Shown here: piece after piece, positions 1-9,100 of the stretch
How positions within the stretch are numbered: position 1 is the stretch's first letter
Layout: every line of letters begins with the position of its first letter
Assembly: GCA_904830895.1 (NCBI GenBank)
Contig: LR882958.1
Coordinates: 3,674,001-3,738,000, forward strand
DNA length: 64,000 nt
Origin: Planktothrix rubescens CCAP 1459/22
Lineage (GTDB): Bacteria > Cyanobacteriota > Cyanobacteriia > Cyanobacteriales > Microcoleaceae
Direction: 5' to 3'
Notes under the pieces: generated by a model
Database searches by the model: none
What the model was told of the DNA's origin: nothing
What the model saw: only the letters and a program-made list of their open reading frames with translations
Translations under genes and position numbers: made by a program

Positions 1-1189
1 ACACATGAAGGATGCTGTATTTTTAATTGCTAACCCTGCCCTATTAGCAAATGTAGTAGCACAAATTGACCAAATCCTTGAATTACTCAATCAACAAGCT
101 AGTCAATCTCAAGATAAAACCTATATAGATTTACAGGGAGATCTTTATGAATATATGTTATCAAAACTCACCACCGCCGGAACAAATGGACAGTTTCGCA
201 CTCCTCGCCACATTATTAAAATGATCGTCGAATTAATGAATCCTAGCGCCCATGAGGTAATCTGTGATCCTGCTTGTGGGACGGGGGGCTTTTTGGTGGC
301 GGTGGCGGAATATTTGCGTCAACAAAAAGATAGTGAGGGTAATAATATTTTGAGTAATCCTGTCAATCGTAAGCACTTTAATGAGGAGATGTTTCACGGT
401 TTTGACTTTGATGCGACCATGTTGCGAATTGGCAGTATGAATATGATGTTACATGGCATCGAAGACCCTAAAATTGAGGCGAGGGATTCCTTAGCAGAGG
501 AGCATTCAGAAGTATCGGAAGCCTTTACTTTAATTTTAGCGAATCCTCCTTTTAAGGGATCGTTAGAAGCGAATACTATTGCTAAGGATTTAATCAAAAT
601 TATTAATACCAAAAAAACCGAGTTATTGTTTGCGGCGTTATTTTTGCGGTTATTAAAAAAAGGCGGGAGAGGGGCGGTAATTGTGCCGGATGGGGTGTTA
701 TTTGGTTCGTCTAATGCCCATAAAACCCTGCGGGAAACCCTTGTAGAAAACCATAAGTTAGATGGGGTGATCTCCATGCCTTCGGGGGTTTTCAAGCCCT
801 ATGCTGGGGTTTCTACGGCGGTGCTGATGTTTACTAAAACGGGGGTAGGGGGTACGGATGGGGTTTGGTTTTATGATATGGGTGCGGATGGTTTATCGTT
901 GGATGATAAGCGTCAACCTGTGGAGGAAAATGATATTCCTGATATTATTGCTAAGTGGCGCGATCGCAATCTAAACAAAGATATTGACCGCAGCAGTAAG
1001 GCTTTTTTTGTGGCGAAGGAGGAAATAGTTAAAAATGGTTATGATTTATCGATCAATCGTTATAAGGAGGTGGAATATGGGGAAGTTAGTTATGAGTCTC
1101 CGGCAGTTATTTTAGGTAAATTAAAGGTAATCGAAGGGGAGATTATGGCGGATTTGGAGGTGTTAGAGGGAATGTTAGGTATATTATAA
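1..1189 (+). CDS. hsdM: Type I restriction-modification DNA methyltransferase subunit HsdM (5' end outside window)
   Basis: N6-adenine methyltransferase subunit of a type I RM complex, acting with HsdS and, for cleavage, HsdR. Counting from the first in-window Met (position 5), the SAM-binding motif DPACGTGGF begins at residue 88 and the catalytic NPPF motif is at residues 180-183, the normal order for gamma-class adenine methylases. The frame is open to the window edge and the usual N-terminal helical domain (over 100 residues in HsdM) is not visible, so the gene is cut by the window rather than broken. It is followed by toxin-antitoxin genes instead of directly by hsdS. The C-terminal helix typical of HsdM, which contacts HsdS, appears to be present. 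Confidence 0.93.
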   Translation, partial: HMKDAVFLIANPALLANVVAQIDQILELLNQQASQSQDKTYIDLQGDLYEYMLSKLTTAGTNGQFRTPRHIIKMIVELMNPSAHEVICDPACGTGGFLVAVAEYLRQQKDSEGNNILSNPVNRKHFNEEMFHGFDFDATMLRIGSMNMMLHGIEDPKIEARDSLAEEHSEVSEAFTLILANPPFKGSLEANTIAKDLIKIINTKKTELLFAALFLRLLKKGGRGAVIVPDGVLFGSSNAHKTLRETLVENHKLDGVISMPSGVFKPYAGVSTAVLMFTKTGVGGTDGVWFYDMGADGLSLDDKRQPVEENDIPDIIAKWRDRNLNKDIDRSSKAFFVAKEEIVKNGYDLSINRYKEVEYGEVSYESPAVILGKLKVIEGEIMADLEVLEGMLGIL

Positions 1190-1216
1190 ATACTGTAAAA
1201 TGTTAATGAACAATTA

Positions 1217-1453
1217 ATGAACAATACCATGAGATATAAATACACTGCTAAATATACAAAAATCCCATCGGGATATATGGGGCAAATTATGGAATGGCAA
1301 GAAGTGGTTACGGAGGGAAAAACGGTTACAGAGTGTCGTTTAATGCTCGAAGATGCTTTAAATGAAATGATTTTAGCTTATCAACAGCAAGGAAAAACTA
1401 TTCCTTCAAATGATAGTGATATTATTGAAAGTTTATTCATTGAGGTTGCTTAA
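1217..1453 (+). CDS. hicB: HicB-family antitoxin
   Basis: A 78-residue acidic protein with the partial RNase H-like fold of short HicB antitoxins (residues 5-60: Tyr-rich strand, GYMGQIMEW, then the ECRLMLEDALNEM helix). It lacks a C-terminal DNA-binding domain, as do many short HicBs. The start ATG at 1217 is preceded 11 bases upstream by an ATG followed shortly by an in-frame stop. Its stop overlaps the HicA start as TAATG, so the pair is translationally coupled. The order antitoxin-toxin is the less common hicBA arrangement, frequent in cyanobacteria. It probably neutralises the downstream mRNA interferase. Confidence 0.85.
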   Translation: MNNTMRYKYTAKYTKIPSGYMGQIMEWQEVVTEGKTVTECRLMLEDALNEMILAYQQQGKTIPSNDSDIIESLFIEVA

Positions 1454-1641
1454 TGTCGGTAAAAAGAAGAGATTTAATTGAATACTTGGAAAATAATGGT
1501 TTTTATCTTTTACGAGAGGGAGGAAATCACTCTATCTATACCAATAATACAATTACTCTCCCCGTTAAGCGACATAAAATCTTTGACAGAATCACCGCTA
1601 ATGAAATTTGTAAACAGGCTGGATTAAAGAAAAAATTTTAA
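1453..1641 (+). CDS. hicA: HicA-family mRNA interferase toxin
   Basis: A 62-residue double-stranded-RNA-binding-fold toxin of the HicA (YcfA) family. Visible signatures are the N-terminal KRRDLIEYLENNGF helix, the GGNHSIY segment containing the catalytic histidine (about residue 26), and the LPVKRHK strand. Length is normal for HicA, so it looks intact. HicA toxins cleave mRNA without needing ribosomes. The ATG overlaps the stop of the antitoxin gene by one base. The pair lies between hsdM and hsdS of a type I RM system, where it could stabilise the locus; that role is inferred from position only. Confidence 0.87.
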   Translation: MSVKRRDLIEYLENNGFYLLREGGNHSIYTNNTITLPVKRHKIFDRITANEICKQAGLKKKF

Positions 1642-1794
1642 TTATCACAAATGATTTAGGACTACTCTAAAAAAAGAGGTTATTTCCAGATAAACTTGAG
1701 TTGATTATAATTTAGTGTAGGAGGTGGTTGTCAATCAAATTCTTCTTTTGTCCATTTTTGCTATAATGTCTAAAATAGTCAATCTTTTGAGATC

Positions 1795-2058
1795 ATGAAA
1801 AGCTATACCCTGAAGCAAACCAGAAATCAACATGGTGAAGTCTTTGATCAAGCAAAAGTTGAGCCTGTGTTAATCACCGAGCAAAAACGTCCCAGCTATG
1901 TCATTCTTTCCGCAGAGTCTTATCAAAAACTAATTGATAAACTGGAAGAATTAGAAGATTTACATTGGGGGCAAAAAGCACAAACTGCCCTAACTCAATC
2001 TTCAATGGTGGGAAGTGAGGAATTTAGCACAACTTTAGAAAGATTTGCCAATGGCTAA
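1795..2058 (+). CDS. Phd/YefM-family antitoxin without a recognisable toxin
   Basis: An 87-residue protein with the Phd/YefM N-terminal DNA-binding fold: the segment around residues 20-45 (VEPVLITEQKRPSYVILS) matches the conserved strand pair that contacts operator DNA, followed by the YQKLIDKLEELED helix. The last 30 residues should wrap a toxin of the RelE/Doc/PIN type. No intact toxin follows. The next 90 bases are open but match nothing I recognise, and then an unrelated nucleotidyltransferase begins. It is therefore an orphan antitoxin, or one whose toxin has decayed. A 153-bp gap with AT-rich sequence precedes it and may carry its own promoter. Confidence 0.8.
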   Translation: MKSYTLKQTRNQHGEVFDQAKVEPVLITEQKRPSYVILSAESYQKLIDKLEELEDLHWGQKAQTALTQSSMVGSEEFSTTLERFANG

Positions 2059-2150
2059 ACTTGATAGGTGAATTAACTGAATTTAAAAATAAAGGTTATC
2101 AGGCATTGGTTAAAGATTCAAAAATTCTTAATTCTATAGGTTGGAATATT

Positions 2151-2468
2151 ATGGAAGTTGTAGTAGTAAACAGTAAAGAGGATATTTTTGAGCAATTACG
2201 GAAGCATCAAAAAACCTTAGAAGGTTATGGGGTAAGGCGATGTGGGTTGTTTGGTTCGTTTCGGCGTGGGGAAGCCACAGAAAACAGTGATATTGATTTG
2301 TTGGTGGAGTTTAAGCCGGAGTTGAAAACTTTTATGAATTTTATGGATTTATGCTTTTTCTTTGATGATTTATTTGGGCGTAAGGTAGATGTCTTAACTC
2401 CTGAGTCTTTGAGTCCTATCTTTGGGCATAAGATTTTAGCGGAGGTGGAATATGTTTCATTCTCCTGA
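2151..2468 (+). CDS. mntA: MntA-like minimal nucleotidyltransferase (antitoxin of MntA-HepT pair)
   Basis: Minimal nucleotidyltransferase. In characterised MntA-HepT systems this enzyme AMPylates a tyrosine of the HEPN toxin and silences it. The signature GLFGSFRRGEATENSDIDLL (GSF-x-RGE-x5-SDID) with the catalytic Asp pair is plain, followed by the GRKVDVLT strand that carries the third acidic residue. I place the start at the ATG at 2151 because the motif then falls at the usual distance. The frame stays open 30 codons upstream to 2061 but that part is unlike the family. It overlaps the following HEPN gene by 17 bp, the arrangement expected for a coupled pair. Confidence 0.88.
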   Translation: MEVVVVNSKEDIFEQLRKHQKTLEGYGVRRCGLFGSFRRGEATENSDIDLLVEFKPELKTFMNFMDLCFFFDDLFGRKVDVLTPESLSPIFGHKILAEVEYVSFS

Positions 2469-2817
2469 TGATTATTTAGGTCATATTCTCCTAGAAACTT
2501 CTTTTATCCTCGAAGTATCTGAGGGTTTGGAGAAAGAAGTTTTCTTGGACAACCCCATTTTAACAAGGGCACTCGTGCGTAGTTTGGAGATTATCGGGGA
2601 AGCGACGAAAAAGTTACCGGATGATTTTAGGCAACAATATTCTCAAATTTCTTGGAAGCAGATGGCGGGGATGAGAGATAAGTTAATTCATGATTATTTT
2701 GGCGTTGATTATAATTTAGTCTGGGAGGTAGTTATTAATCAAATTCCTCTGTTACATCAGCAAATTCAAGATATCCTTAATCAGTTACAGGAATTAGATC
2801 CTCCCTATCCCCGTTAG
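2452..2817 (+). CDS. hepT: HepT-like HEPN (DUF86) ribonuclease toxin
   Basis: A 121-residue all-helical HEPN protein of the DUF86/HepT group. The catalytic R-x4-6-H motif is present as RDKLIHDYF, including the terminal tyrosine that MntA modifies in characterised pairs. The helix RSLEIIGEATKKLP before it is also typical. HepT is an RNase toxin reported to act on tRNA or mRNA. The gene overlaps mntA by 17 bp. Length and motifs are complete, so the module should be functional. It is the third TA unit inside the hsd locus. Confidence 0.9.
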   Translation: MFHSPDDYLGHILLETSFILEVSEGLEKEVFLDNPILTRALVRSLEIIGEATKKLPDDFRQQYSQISWKQMAGMRDKLIHDYFGVDYNLVWEVVINQIPLLHQQIQDILNQLQELDPPYPR

Positions 2818-2891
2818 AAAAGCGGTAAATTTTAGATAATATGTTAAGATCGCTATAGTTGTATTCAATTGCAGGGGTAATCAATTTTTTT

Positions 2892-3113
2892 ATGAATATT
2901 AAGCAGTTAATTAAGGCGGAATTGGATTATTTATCAACTCAGGAATTACAGGAATTTTATGAGTTGTTAAAAAGTCGGAGTCAGAGACAAAACAATCACG
3001 ATGATGAGTTAGGTGATTTATTGGAAAGATGTAAAGTCAGTACAGGTATTCAGGATCTTGCTGAACAACATGATCACTATATTCATGGCACTCCTAAAAG
3101 GGAAGTTGAGTAA
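2892..3113 (+). CDS. VapB-type antitoxin, upstream partner of the PIN toxin
   Basis: A 73-residue protein directly abutting a PIN-domain toxin (TAA stop followed at once by the toxin ATG). I start at the ATG at 2892; a TTG at 2859 in frame would add an unconvincing hydrophobic leader. The N-terminal half is two predicted helices (MNIKQLIKAELDYLSTQELQ) and the C-terminal half is acidic and rich in His and Asp, as expected of a toxin-wrapping tail. I do not recognise a standard AbrB, RHH or Phd DNA-binding fold, so the antitoxin assignment rests on size and neighbourhood. Confidence 0.7.
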   Translation: MNIKQLIKAELDYLSTQELQEFYELLKSRSQRQNNHDDELGDLLERCKVSTGIQDLAEQHDHYIHGTPKREVE

Positions 3114-3524
3114 ATGAAACAGGTTTTTGTTGATACTTCTGCTTGGATTGCTTTACTTAATATTGATGATATTTGGCATGAAAAAGCTTGTCAAATACGC
3201 TTAAAATTGCTCAAGCAAAACTATATTTTTATCACCAGTCAGTTTATTTTATTAGAAGTTGGGGATGCTTTATGTTCTCCTTTGGCTCGTCAAAATACGG
3301 CTGATTTTATTAAAAATCTGGGCAACATAAAATCTACTAGAGTTATTTCTATCCGTGAGGATTTACTCGATTTGGGATTAGCTTTATATGAATCAAGACA
3401 GGATAAGGATTGGGGGTTAACGGATTGTATTAGTTTTGTGATTATGCAACGGGAAAATATTACGGAGGCTTTTACTACTGATAAACATTTTGAACAGGCG
3501 GGGTTTATTCGTCTATTAACTTAA
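3114..3524 (+). CDS. vapC: PIN-domain ribonuclease toxin (VapC family)
   Basis: A 136-residue PIN-domain protein. The first acidic residue is in VFVDTSAW (Asp at about residue 7), the conserved Glu in LLEVGDAL near residue 45, and the distal acidic pair in WGLTDCISF near residue 104, followed by the FTTDKHFEQAGF strand. Together these form the metal-binding site of VapC-type endoribonucleases, which commonly cut initiator tRNA or rRNA. Length is normal. It resembles the second PIN toxin at 5591-6004 in architecture (both end in the DKHF/DQHF...AGF segment), suggesting a shared ancestor. Confidence 0.88.
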   Translation: MKQVFVDTSAWIALLNIDDIWHEKACQIRLKLLKQNYIFITSQFILLEVGDALCSPLARQNTADFIKNLGNIKSTRVISIREDLLDLGLALYESRQDKDWGLTDCISFVIMQRENITEAFTTDKHFEQAGFIRLLT

Positions 3525-3541
3525 TTAAAGGAGATTAAATC

Positions 3542-3742
3542 ATGAATTATTTATTAATAAAACGTATTACTATAGATCCTAATATCTGTCATGGTAAGCC
3601 TTGTATTCGAGGTTTAAGGTATCCTGTGGAATTTATTTTGGAGTTGCTCAGTTCAGGAATGACTACAGAGGAAATTTTAATAGATTATGAGGATTTGGAA
3701 TTAGATGATATTTTAGCTTCGTTATCTTTTGCTACAGAATAA
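3542..3742 (+). CDS. DUF433 antitoxin-like protein, orphan
   Basis: A 66-residue DUF433 protein. The family hallmark IDPNICHGKPCIRGLRYPV at residues 10-28 is complete, followed by the winged-HTH-like ILELLSSGMTTEEIL and DYEDLELDDILASLSFA segments. Such genes normally precede a DUF5615 PIN-like toxin with a few bases overlap. Here an AT-rich gap of 55 bp and then hsdS follow, and the C-terminus is shorter by roughly ten residues than most homologues I know. It is probably an orphan antitoxin whose partner was lost. AAAGGAGATT just upstream is a good ribosome binding site. Confidence 0.82.
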   Translation: MNYLLIKRITIDPNICHGKPCIRGLRYPVEFILELLSSGMTTEEILIDYEDLELDDILASLSFATE

Positions 3743-3797
3743 TTATTTAATTGTTTTTACTTCTTAATATCATTATTTTTTTAAAGGAGATGTCAGG

Positions 3798-4925
3798 ATG
3801 GAATTAGTAAAATTAGGTAAAGTTGCAGACTTTATCAATGGTAAAGCATTTAAACCCTCAGATTGGGAAGATAAAGGGAAAAAAATTATTAGAATACAAA
3901 ATCTTAATGATTGTTCTAAGCCCTATAATAGAACTTTACAAAATGTCGAAGATAAATATTTAGTATATCCTAATGATATTCTTGTATCATGGTCTGCCAG
4001 TTTAGGTGTTTTTGAATGGAAAGACTCTGAAATAGCGGTACTTAATCAACATATCTTTAAAGTTGTTCCTGATGAAAAATTAATTTGTAAACCATATCTT
4101 AAATATGCTTTAGATAAATCTATTGATTTAATGCTTAAATATACTCATGGTTCAACTATGAAGCATATAAATAGACAAGAGTTTTTAAATATAGAAATCC
4201 CCTTACCCCCGATCGCATCTCAACGTAGAATAGCGAATATATTGGATAAAGCAGACGAAATCATCAGGAAAAGGAAAGAAGCGATCGCCCTTACCGAACA
4301 ACTCCTTAAATCAACCTTTCTCGATATGTTCGGCGATCCTGTTATTAATCCTAAAGGTTGGGAAAAATGCCAAGTAAAAGACATTGCAAAAGTAAAGACT
4401 GGTAAAACTCCTAGTCGTAAGGAAAATGATAACTATGGTAATTCTATTCGTTGGGTAAAAACGACAGAGGTAATAAATTCTATTATCGAAGAAACTGAAG
4501 AATATTTAAGTGAAAAAGGGGCTTTGCAAATGAATGTATTTCCCGAAAAAACTATTATTGTTGCGATGTATGGTCAAGGAAAAACAAGAGGAAGAACGGC
4601 ACTACTTGCGAATCCATCAACAACAAATCAGGCTTGTGCAGCAATATTACCTAGCTATAAATACAATACCATTTATCTATGGGAATTACTAAAACTTTCA
4701 TACTATAGACTAAGAGAATTAGGGCGTGGAGGCAATCAACCTAATTTAAACTTGGATATGATAAAAACTTTTGAAATAATTTTTCCTCCTTTAGAAAATC
4801 AAGAAAAATTTGAAGATATCATTACAAAAATACAAATACAAAGAGCAAAAAATATTAAATCACTTGAAGAATCAGAAAACTTATTTAACTCCTTATTACA
4901 AAAAGCATTCAAAGGTGAATTATAG
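3798..4925 (+). CDS. hsdS: Type I restriction-modification specificity subunit HsdS
   Basis: DNA-recognition subunit that directs the HsdM/HsdR complex. It shows the expected duplicated layout: target-recognition domain 1 (about residues 1-130), a conserved helical spacer (PLPPIASQRRIANILDKADE, about residues 136-180), target-recognition domain 2 (about 185-330), and a second spacer helix reaching the C-terminus. A strong AAAGGAGAT ribosome binding site precedes the ATG. At 375 residues it is complete. Its recognition sequence cannot be read from sequence. It lies between an orphan DUF433 gene and a truncated HigA gene instead of next to hsdM. Confidence 0.93.
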   Translation: MELVKLGKVADFINGKAFKPSDWEDKGKKIIRIQNLNDCSKPYNRTLQNVEDKYLVYPNDILVSWSASLGVFEWKDSEIAVLNQHIFKVVPDEKLICKPYLKYALDKSIDLMLKYTHGSTMKHINRQEFLNIEIPLPPIASQRRIANILDKADEIIRKRKEAIALTEQLLKSTFLDMFGDPVINPKGWEKCQVKDIAKVKTGKTPSRKENDNYGNSIRWVKTTEVINSIIEETEEYLSEKGALQMNVFPEKTIIVAMYGQGKTRGRTALLANPSTTNQACAAILPSYKYNTIYLWELLKLSYYRLRELGRGGNQPNLNLDMIKTFEIIFPPLENQEKFEDIITKIQIQRAKNIKSLEESENLFNSLLQKAFKGEL

Positions 4926-4990
4926 ATGAATAAATTTAATTTTTGTTTCCAAAATCAACGCTAACACCGTAGAAATAAAAGATTAAAATC

Positions 4991-5206
4991 ATGAACACCA
5001 GAACAATTAAACCCATTAGAAACGAACAAGATTACCAAGCGACCCTCGCCAGAATTGAACAGCTAATGGAAGCGATGCCAAATACACCAGAATTTGATGA
5101 ATTAGACATACTTACCACTCTAGTAGAAGCCTACGAAGAAAAACATTATCCTATTGCCCTACCCAATCCGATTGATGCGATTAAATTTCGGATGGAACAA
5201 CTCTGA
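4991..5206 (+). CDS. Truncated HigA-type antitoxin (N-terminal region only)
   Basis: A 71-residue protein matching the N-terminal part of cyanobacterial HigA-like antitoxins: an IRNEQDYQATLARIEQLM helix, the LDILTTLVEAYEEKHYPI helix, then PNPIDAIKFRMEQL. In full-length relatives this last segment runs directly into an XRE-type helix-turn-helix (typically continuing GL-x-x-x-DL). Here a TGA stop follows Leu71 and the DNA-binding half is absent. No HigB toxin gene lies beside it. It is either a decayed fragment or a retained short form. The early part reads cleanly with no frameshift. Confidence 0.72.
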   Translation: MNTRTIKPIRNEQDYQATLARIEQLMEAMPNTPEFDELDILTTLVEAYEEKHYPIALPNPIDAIKFRMEQL

Positions 5207-5336
5207 TGTTATACTATTTAAAACGCCATCTCGATAGAGACAGTTTAGATTTTAGGTGTGCTTCAGTTGCTCCCAGTGCCCAGTCGCCTATAATTTATGT
5301 TATACTGTTTATAGCCGAACAATTATTAATAGTAAA

Positions 5337-5594
5337 ATGTCCACAACTATTCCTTTAACTATTAATTTACCCCAAGAACTGGTAAATGCTTCAGAAGAAC
5401 TAATCAAAGCTGGTAAAGTCAAAAATTTTGATGAATTTATTGCTACTGCGGTACAGAATGAATTGCTTAAAAATAATCTTTCTGTAGATTCTTTGTCCGA
5501 TGAAGATCCGATTTTTGGTTTAGGGAAAAATCCCGTTAACATTGGAATAACTGATGCTTCTAATAACTTAGACAATTATATTTACAACTCATGA
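5337..5594 (+). CDS. VapB-type antitoxin, partner of second PIN toxin
   Basis: An 85-residue protein starting at the ATG at 5337; an upstream in-frame start at 5256 would add a Cys-rich leader unlike any antitoxin. The N-terminus (TIPLTINLPQELVNASEEL) looks like a ribbon-helix-helix DNA-binding segment, followed by FDEFIATAVQNELLK and an acidic toxin-binding tail. The stop overlaps the following toxin start as ATGA (4 bp), a strong sign of a coupled antitoxin-toxin pair. Confidence 0.8.
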   Translation: MSTTIPLTINLPQELVNASEELIKAGKVKNFDEFIATAVQNELLKNNLSVDSLSDEDPIFGLGKNPVNIGITDASNNLDNYIYNS

Positions 5595-6004
5595 GTTTAA
5601 ATCATTATTTTTTAGATGCTAGTTATATCATAGCCTTAGAAATAAGAGATGATCAAAATCATCAAAAGACAACTAAGCACTGGCAAGATTTAGACAAAAA
5701 AGATTTAAAATTGACTACTACCTCTTATGTTTTTGATGAAGTTGTCACTTTTTTAAATAGTCGTAACTTACATAGCAAAGCGGTGGAAGTAGGGAAAAGA
5801 TTAATTAATAGTTCTGTGGTTCAATTTATTCATGTTGATGAAAAAGTGTTTTTTGACAGTTGGGATTTATTTCAAAAATATAACGATAAATCCTATTCTT
5901 TAACTGATTGTATTTCTTTTACAATAATGCGGCAATTAAACATTAATAATGCTTTAACCTTTGATCAACATTTTGCTCAGGCAGGTTTTCAGAAAATCCC
6001 TTAA
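5591..6004 (+). CDS. vapC: PIN-domain ribonuclease toxin (VapC family), second copy type
   Basis: A 137-residue PIN-domain protein with the first acidic residue in YFLDASYI (Asp9), the conserved Glu in YVFDEVVTFL near residue 50, and the acidic distal motif SLTDCISFTIM near residue 109, then FDQHFAQAGF. It is the toxin of the pair with the RHH-like antitoxin that it overlaps by 4 bp. It is similar in layout to the PIN toxin at 3114-3524, but the antitoxins of the two pairs do not look alike, so they are not a simple recent duplication. It is the last TA unit before hsdR. Confidence 0.88.
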   Translation: MSLNHYFLDASYIIALEIRDDQNHQKTTKHWQDLDKKDLKLTTTSYVFDEVVTFLNSRNLHSKAVEVGKRLINSSVVQFIHVDEKVFFDSWDLFQKYNDKSYSLTDCISFTIMRQLNINNALTFDQHFAQAGFQKIP

Positions 6005-6100
6005 AAGTTAGGGTGTTAGGGTAATCTAATTTATATAATATTTAAAAATACTATCAAATTTTAAAAAATTGTTTCCTCAAACTAAACCAGAAACATCGCC

Positions 6101-9100
6101 ATGTCATCCAACTTTGACTTTTTAAAACCCGACTTTCCCGAAATCTACGAAAGTGCTACCCGTGTCGAAACCCTCGCCCTAACCGATAGCCGTGCCTGTT
6201 GCTTCTATGCCCGTTATACCCTTGAGCAAGCTGTTATCTGGCTATATGATCATGACCCCTATTTAATACTACCCTACGATAATAATTTAGGGGCATTAAT
6301 CCACGAACAAACATTCAAAGATAACCTACCTCCTAACCTTTTCCCCAAAGTTCGTATCATCCACAAAATGGGCAATAATGCCGCCCACAGTAACGAAAAA
6401 ATCAACGAAAAAGACGCAGATTATATTACTCAAGAATTATTCCATTTTCTCTATTGGCTTTGTCGCTACTACTCCCCCAACGGTAAAAACCTCCCTCAAC
6501 TCCAATATATTCCCCCCGCTACTCAGGAAAAAGTTAGAAGTGATCAAAAAACCCTTGCTCAACTGCAAAAACTAGAGCAAGAATTATCCCAAGCTCAAGA
6601 AATAGCAAGAATTGCCCAAAAAGCACAGCAACAAACAGAAGCAGAATATAACCAAATTAAAGCAGAAATTAGTCAACTCAAACAGGCAAATAGTACCGTT
6701 AAAGATCACCATGACTATAACGAAATTGATACCCGTAAATACTTAATTGATGTATTACTTAAAGAAATGGGTTGGGATTTAACTCAACCCCATTTTACCG
6801 AGTATGAAATCACCGGAATGCCCCAAACTGTTAACCCCACGGGTAAAGGCTATATTGATTATGTATTATGGGATGATAACGGCTTACCCCTGGCTATTAT
6901 TGAAGCTAAACGTACCCAAAAAGACGCAAATCTGGGTAAACGACAAGCCCAACTTTATGCTGACTGTTTAGAAAAACAATTTAATCAACGCCCGATTATT
7001 TTCTACACTAACGGCTATCAAACCTATCTCTGGGATGATGGCAACTATCCCCCGCGCCTGGTGGAAGGCTTCTTAAAAAAAGATGAATTACAAAGGATAA
7101 TTTATCGCCGCAGTCACCGAAAACCCTTTGAGATCGTTTTACCCAATCAAGAAATAGCCGGGAGAAGCTACCAAATAGAAGCCCTGAAACGAGTCACAGA
7201 AACCTTTGAGAAAAAAGCCAGGAAAGCCTTGCTAGTCATGGCAACGGGCACAGGAAAAACCAGAACCGCGATCGCCCTAGTTGATATATTAACTAGAGCT
7301 AACTGGATTAAAAGAGTCTTATTTTTAGCTGACCGTACCTCCTTGATCACCCAAGCCAAAAGAGCTATCCAGAAACACTTACCCCACGCCACGGCCATAG
7401 ACTTAACCCAAGAAAAAGACGTAAGCGGTGCTGATATCCTCCTCTCCACCTATCCAACTATGATGAATCGCATTAATAACGATATTCTGTCCTCTCCTAG
7501 TAGCAGAGGGGGTGAGGTTAAAACCTTCGGAGTCGGCTATTTCGACTTAATTATTATAGATGAAGCCCATCGCAGTATTTACCAAAAATATCAAGCCCTC
7601 TTTACCTATTTCGATGCTTTGTTAATCGGTTTAACCGCCACCCCCAGAAACGAAATTAACCGAGACACCTACCGCATTTTTGAATTAGAAGCGGGTAATC
7701 CCACCTTTGCCTATGAATTACAAGATGCGATCGCCGATGGCTATTTAGTGCCTCCTACGGGTATCAATGTACCGTTTAAATTTCTCCGTAGTGGGGTGAA
7801 ATATGCGGATCTTACCCCAGAAGAAAAATTAGAATATGAAGAAAAATTCTATGACGAAGAAACAGGGGAAATACCCAAGGAAATTAACGCCGCCGCCCTC
7901 AATGGTTGGTTATTTAATATTGATACGGTGGATAAAGCCTTAGAAATTCTTATGGATTGGGGTTTAAAAATCCATCAGGGCGATCGCCTGGGCAAAACTA
8001 TTATTTTCGCCCGAAATCATCAACACGCCCAATTTATCGAAGAAAGATTTAACTATAACTATCCCCAATATAAAGGCAAATTTGCCCGTGTTATCGACAG
8101 CTATAACAATTATGCTCAAAGTCTGCTTGATGACTTCTCAGAAGCGGAAAAAGAGCCAATGATAGCTATTTCTGTGGATATGTTAGACACGGGGGTAGAT
8201 GTGCCAGAAGTGGTAAATTTAATGTTTTTTAAACCCGTTTACTCAGAGGTAAAATTCAATCAAATGATCGGCAGAGGCACTCGTTTATGCCCTAATTTAT
8301 TCGGATTTGGCAAGGATAAAACGGAATTTTTGATATTTGACCTATGCGATAATTTTACCTATTTTAATCAAGAAATAACCGAAAAAGAACAATCCCCGGC
8401 TGAATCATTACAAACTCGACTTTTAAAGGCAAAATTAGAGTTATGGGACTGTTTAAATACCGCAGAAACTACAACCCTTGTGAATAACCCTCAAAATCGA
8501 GTTAAAGAGTCTCAAGCGTCCTATACTGTCGTTAAAACCGATAATCTCAAGGAAAAAATACTAGATGAATTACATCAGCACGTTGCCAGTATGGAAGAAA
8601 ATAATTTTCTAGTGCGTCGTTACTTAGAAACCGTTTTAACTTTCCGTCAACGGGAAAAATGGCAGAATTTAAACCCAGAAGATCGGCAAGTTATTGTTAA
8701 TACCCTGATCCCCCTCCCCAATACTTTACCCGTAGAAAATCCTCGGATTAAAAACTTTGATCTGCTGTGTCTGAAAATTCAGTTAGCTATCCTCAAAAAT
8801 AGCCCAAATTTTGAAAGATTACGGGATCAAATCAGGGATTTATTAACCCGTTTAGAAACTAAAAAAACCATCCCTATTGTTAAGGATAAATTGAATTTAA
8901 TTGAACAAGTACAGACAGAAAGATGGTGGCAAGATGTGACGGTTTATTTAGTAGAAGAAATGCGGCTAAATTTCCGAGATTTAATGGTGTTAATTGATCA
9001 ACGGGATGAAATCATTATCTATACTGATTTTGAGGATGAATTAGGGGATTTAGAAATCTTAGAAGTACCTAACCGTCAAACAGGTTTCAGCCCCTATCAA

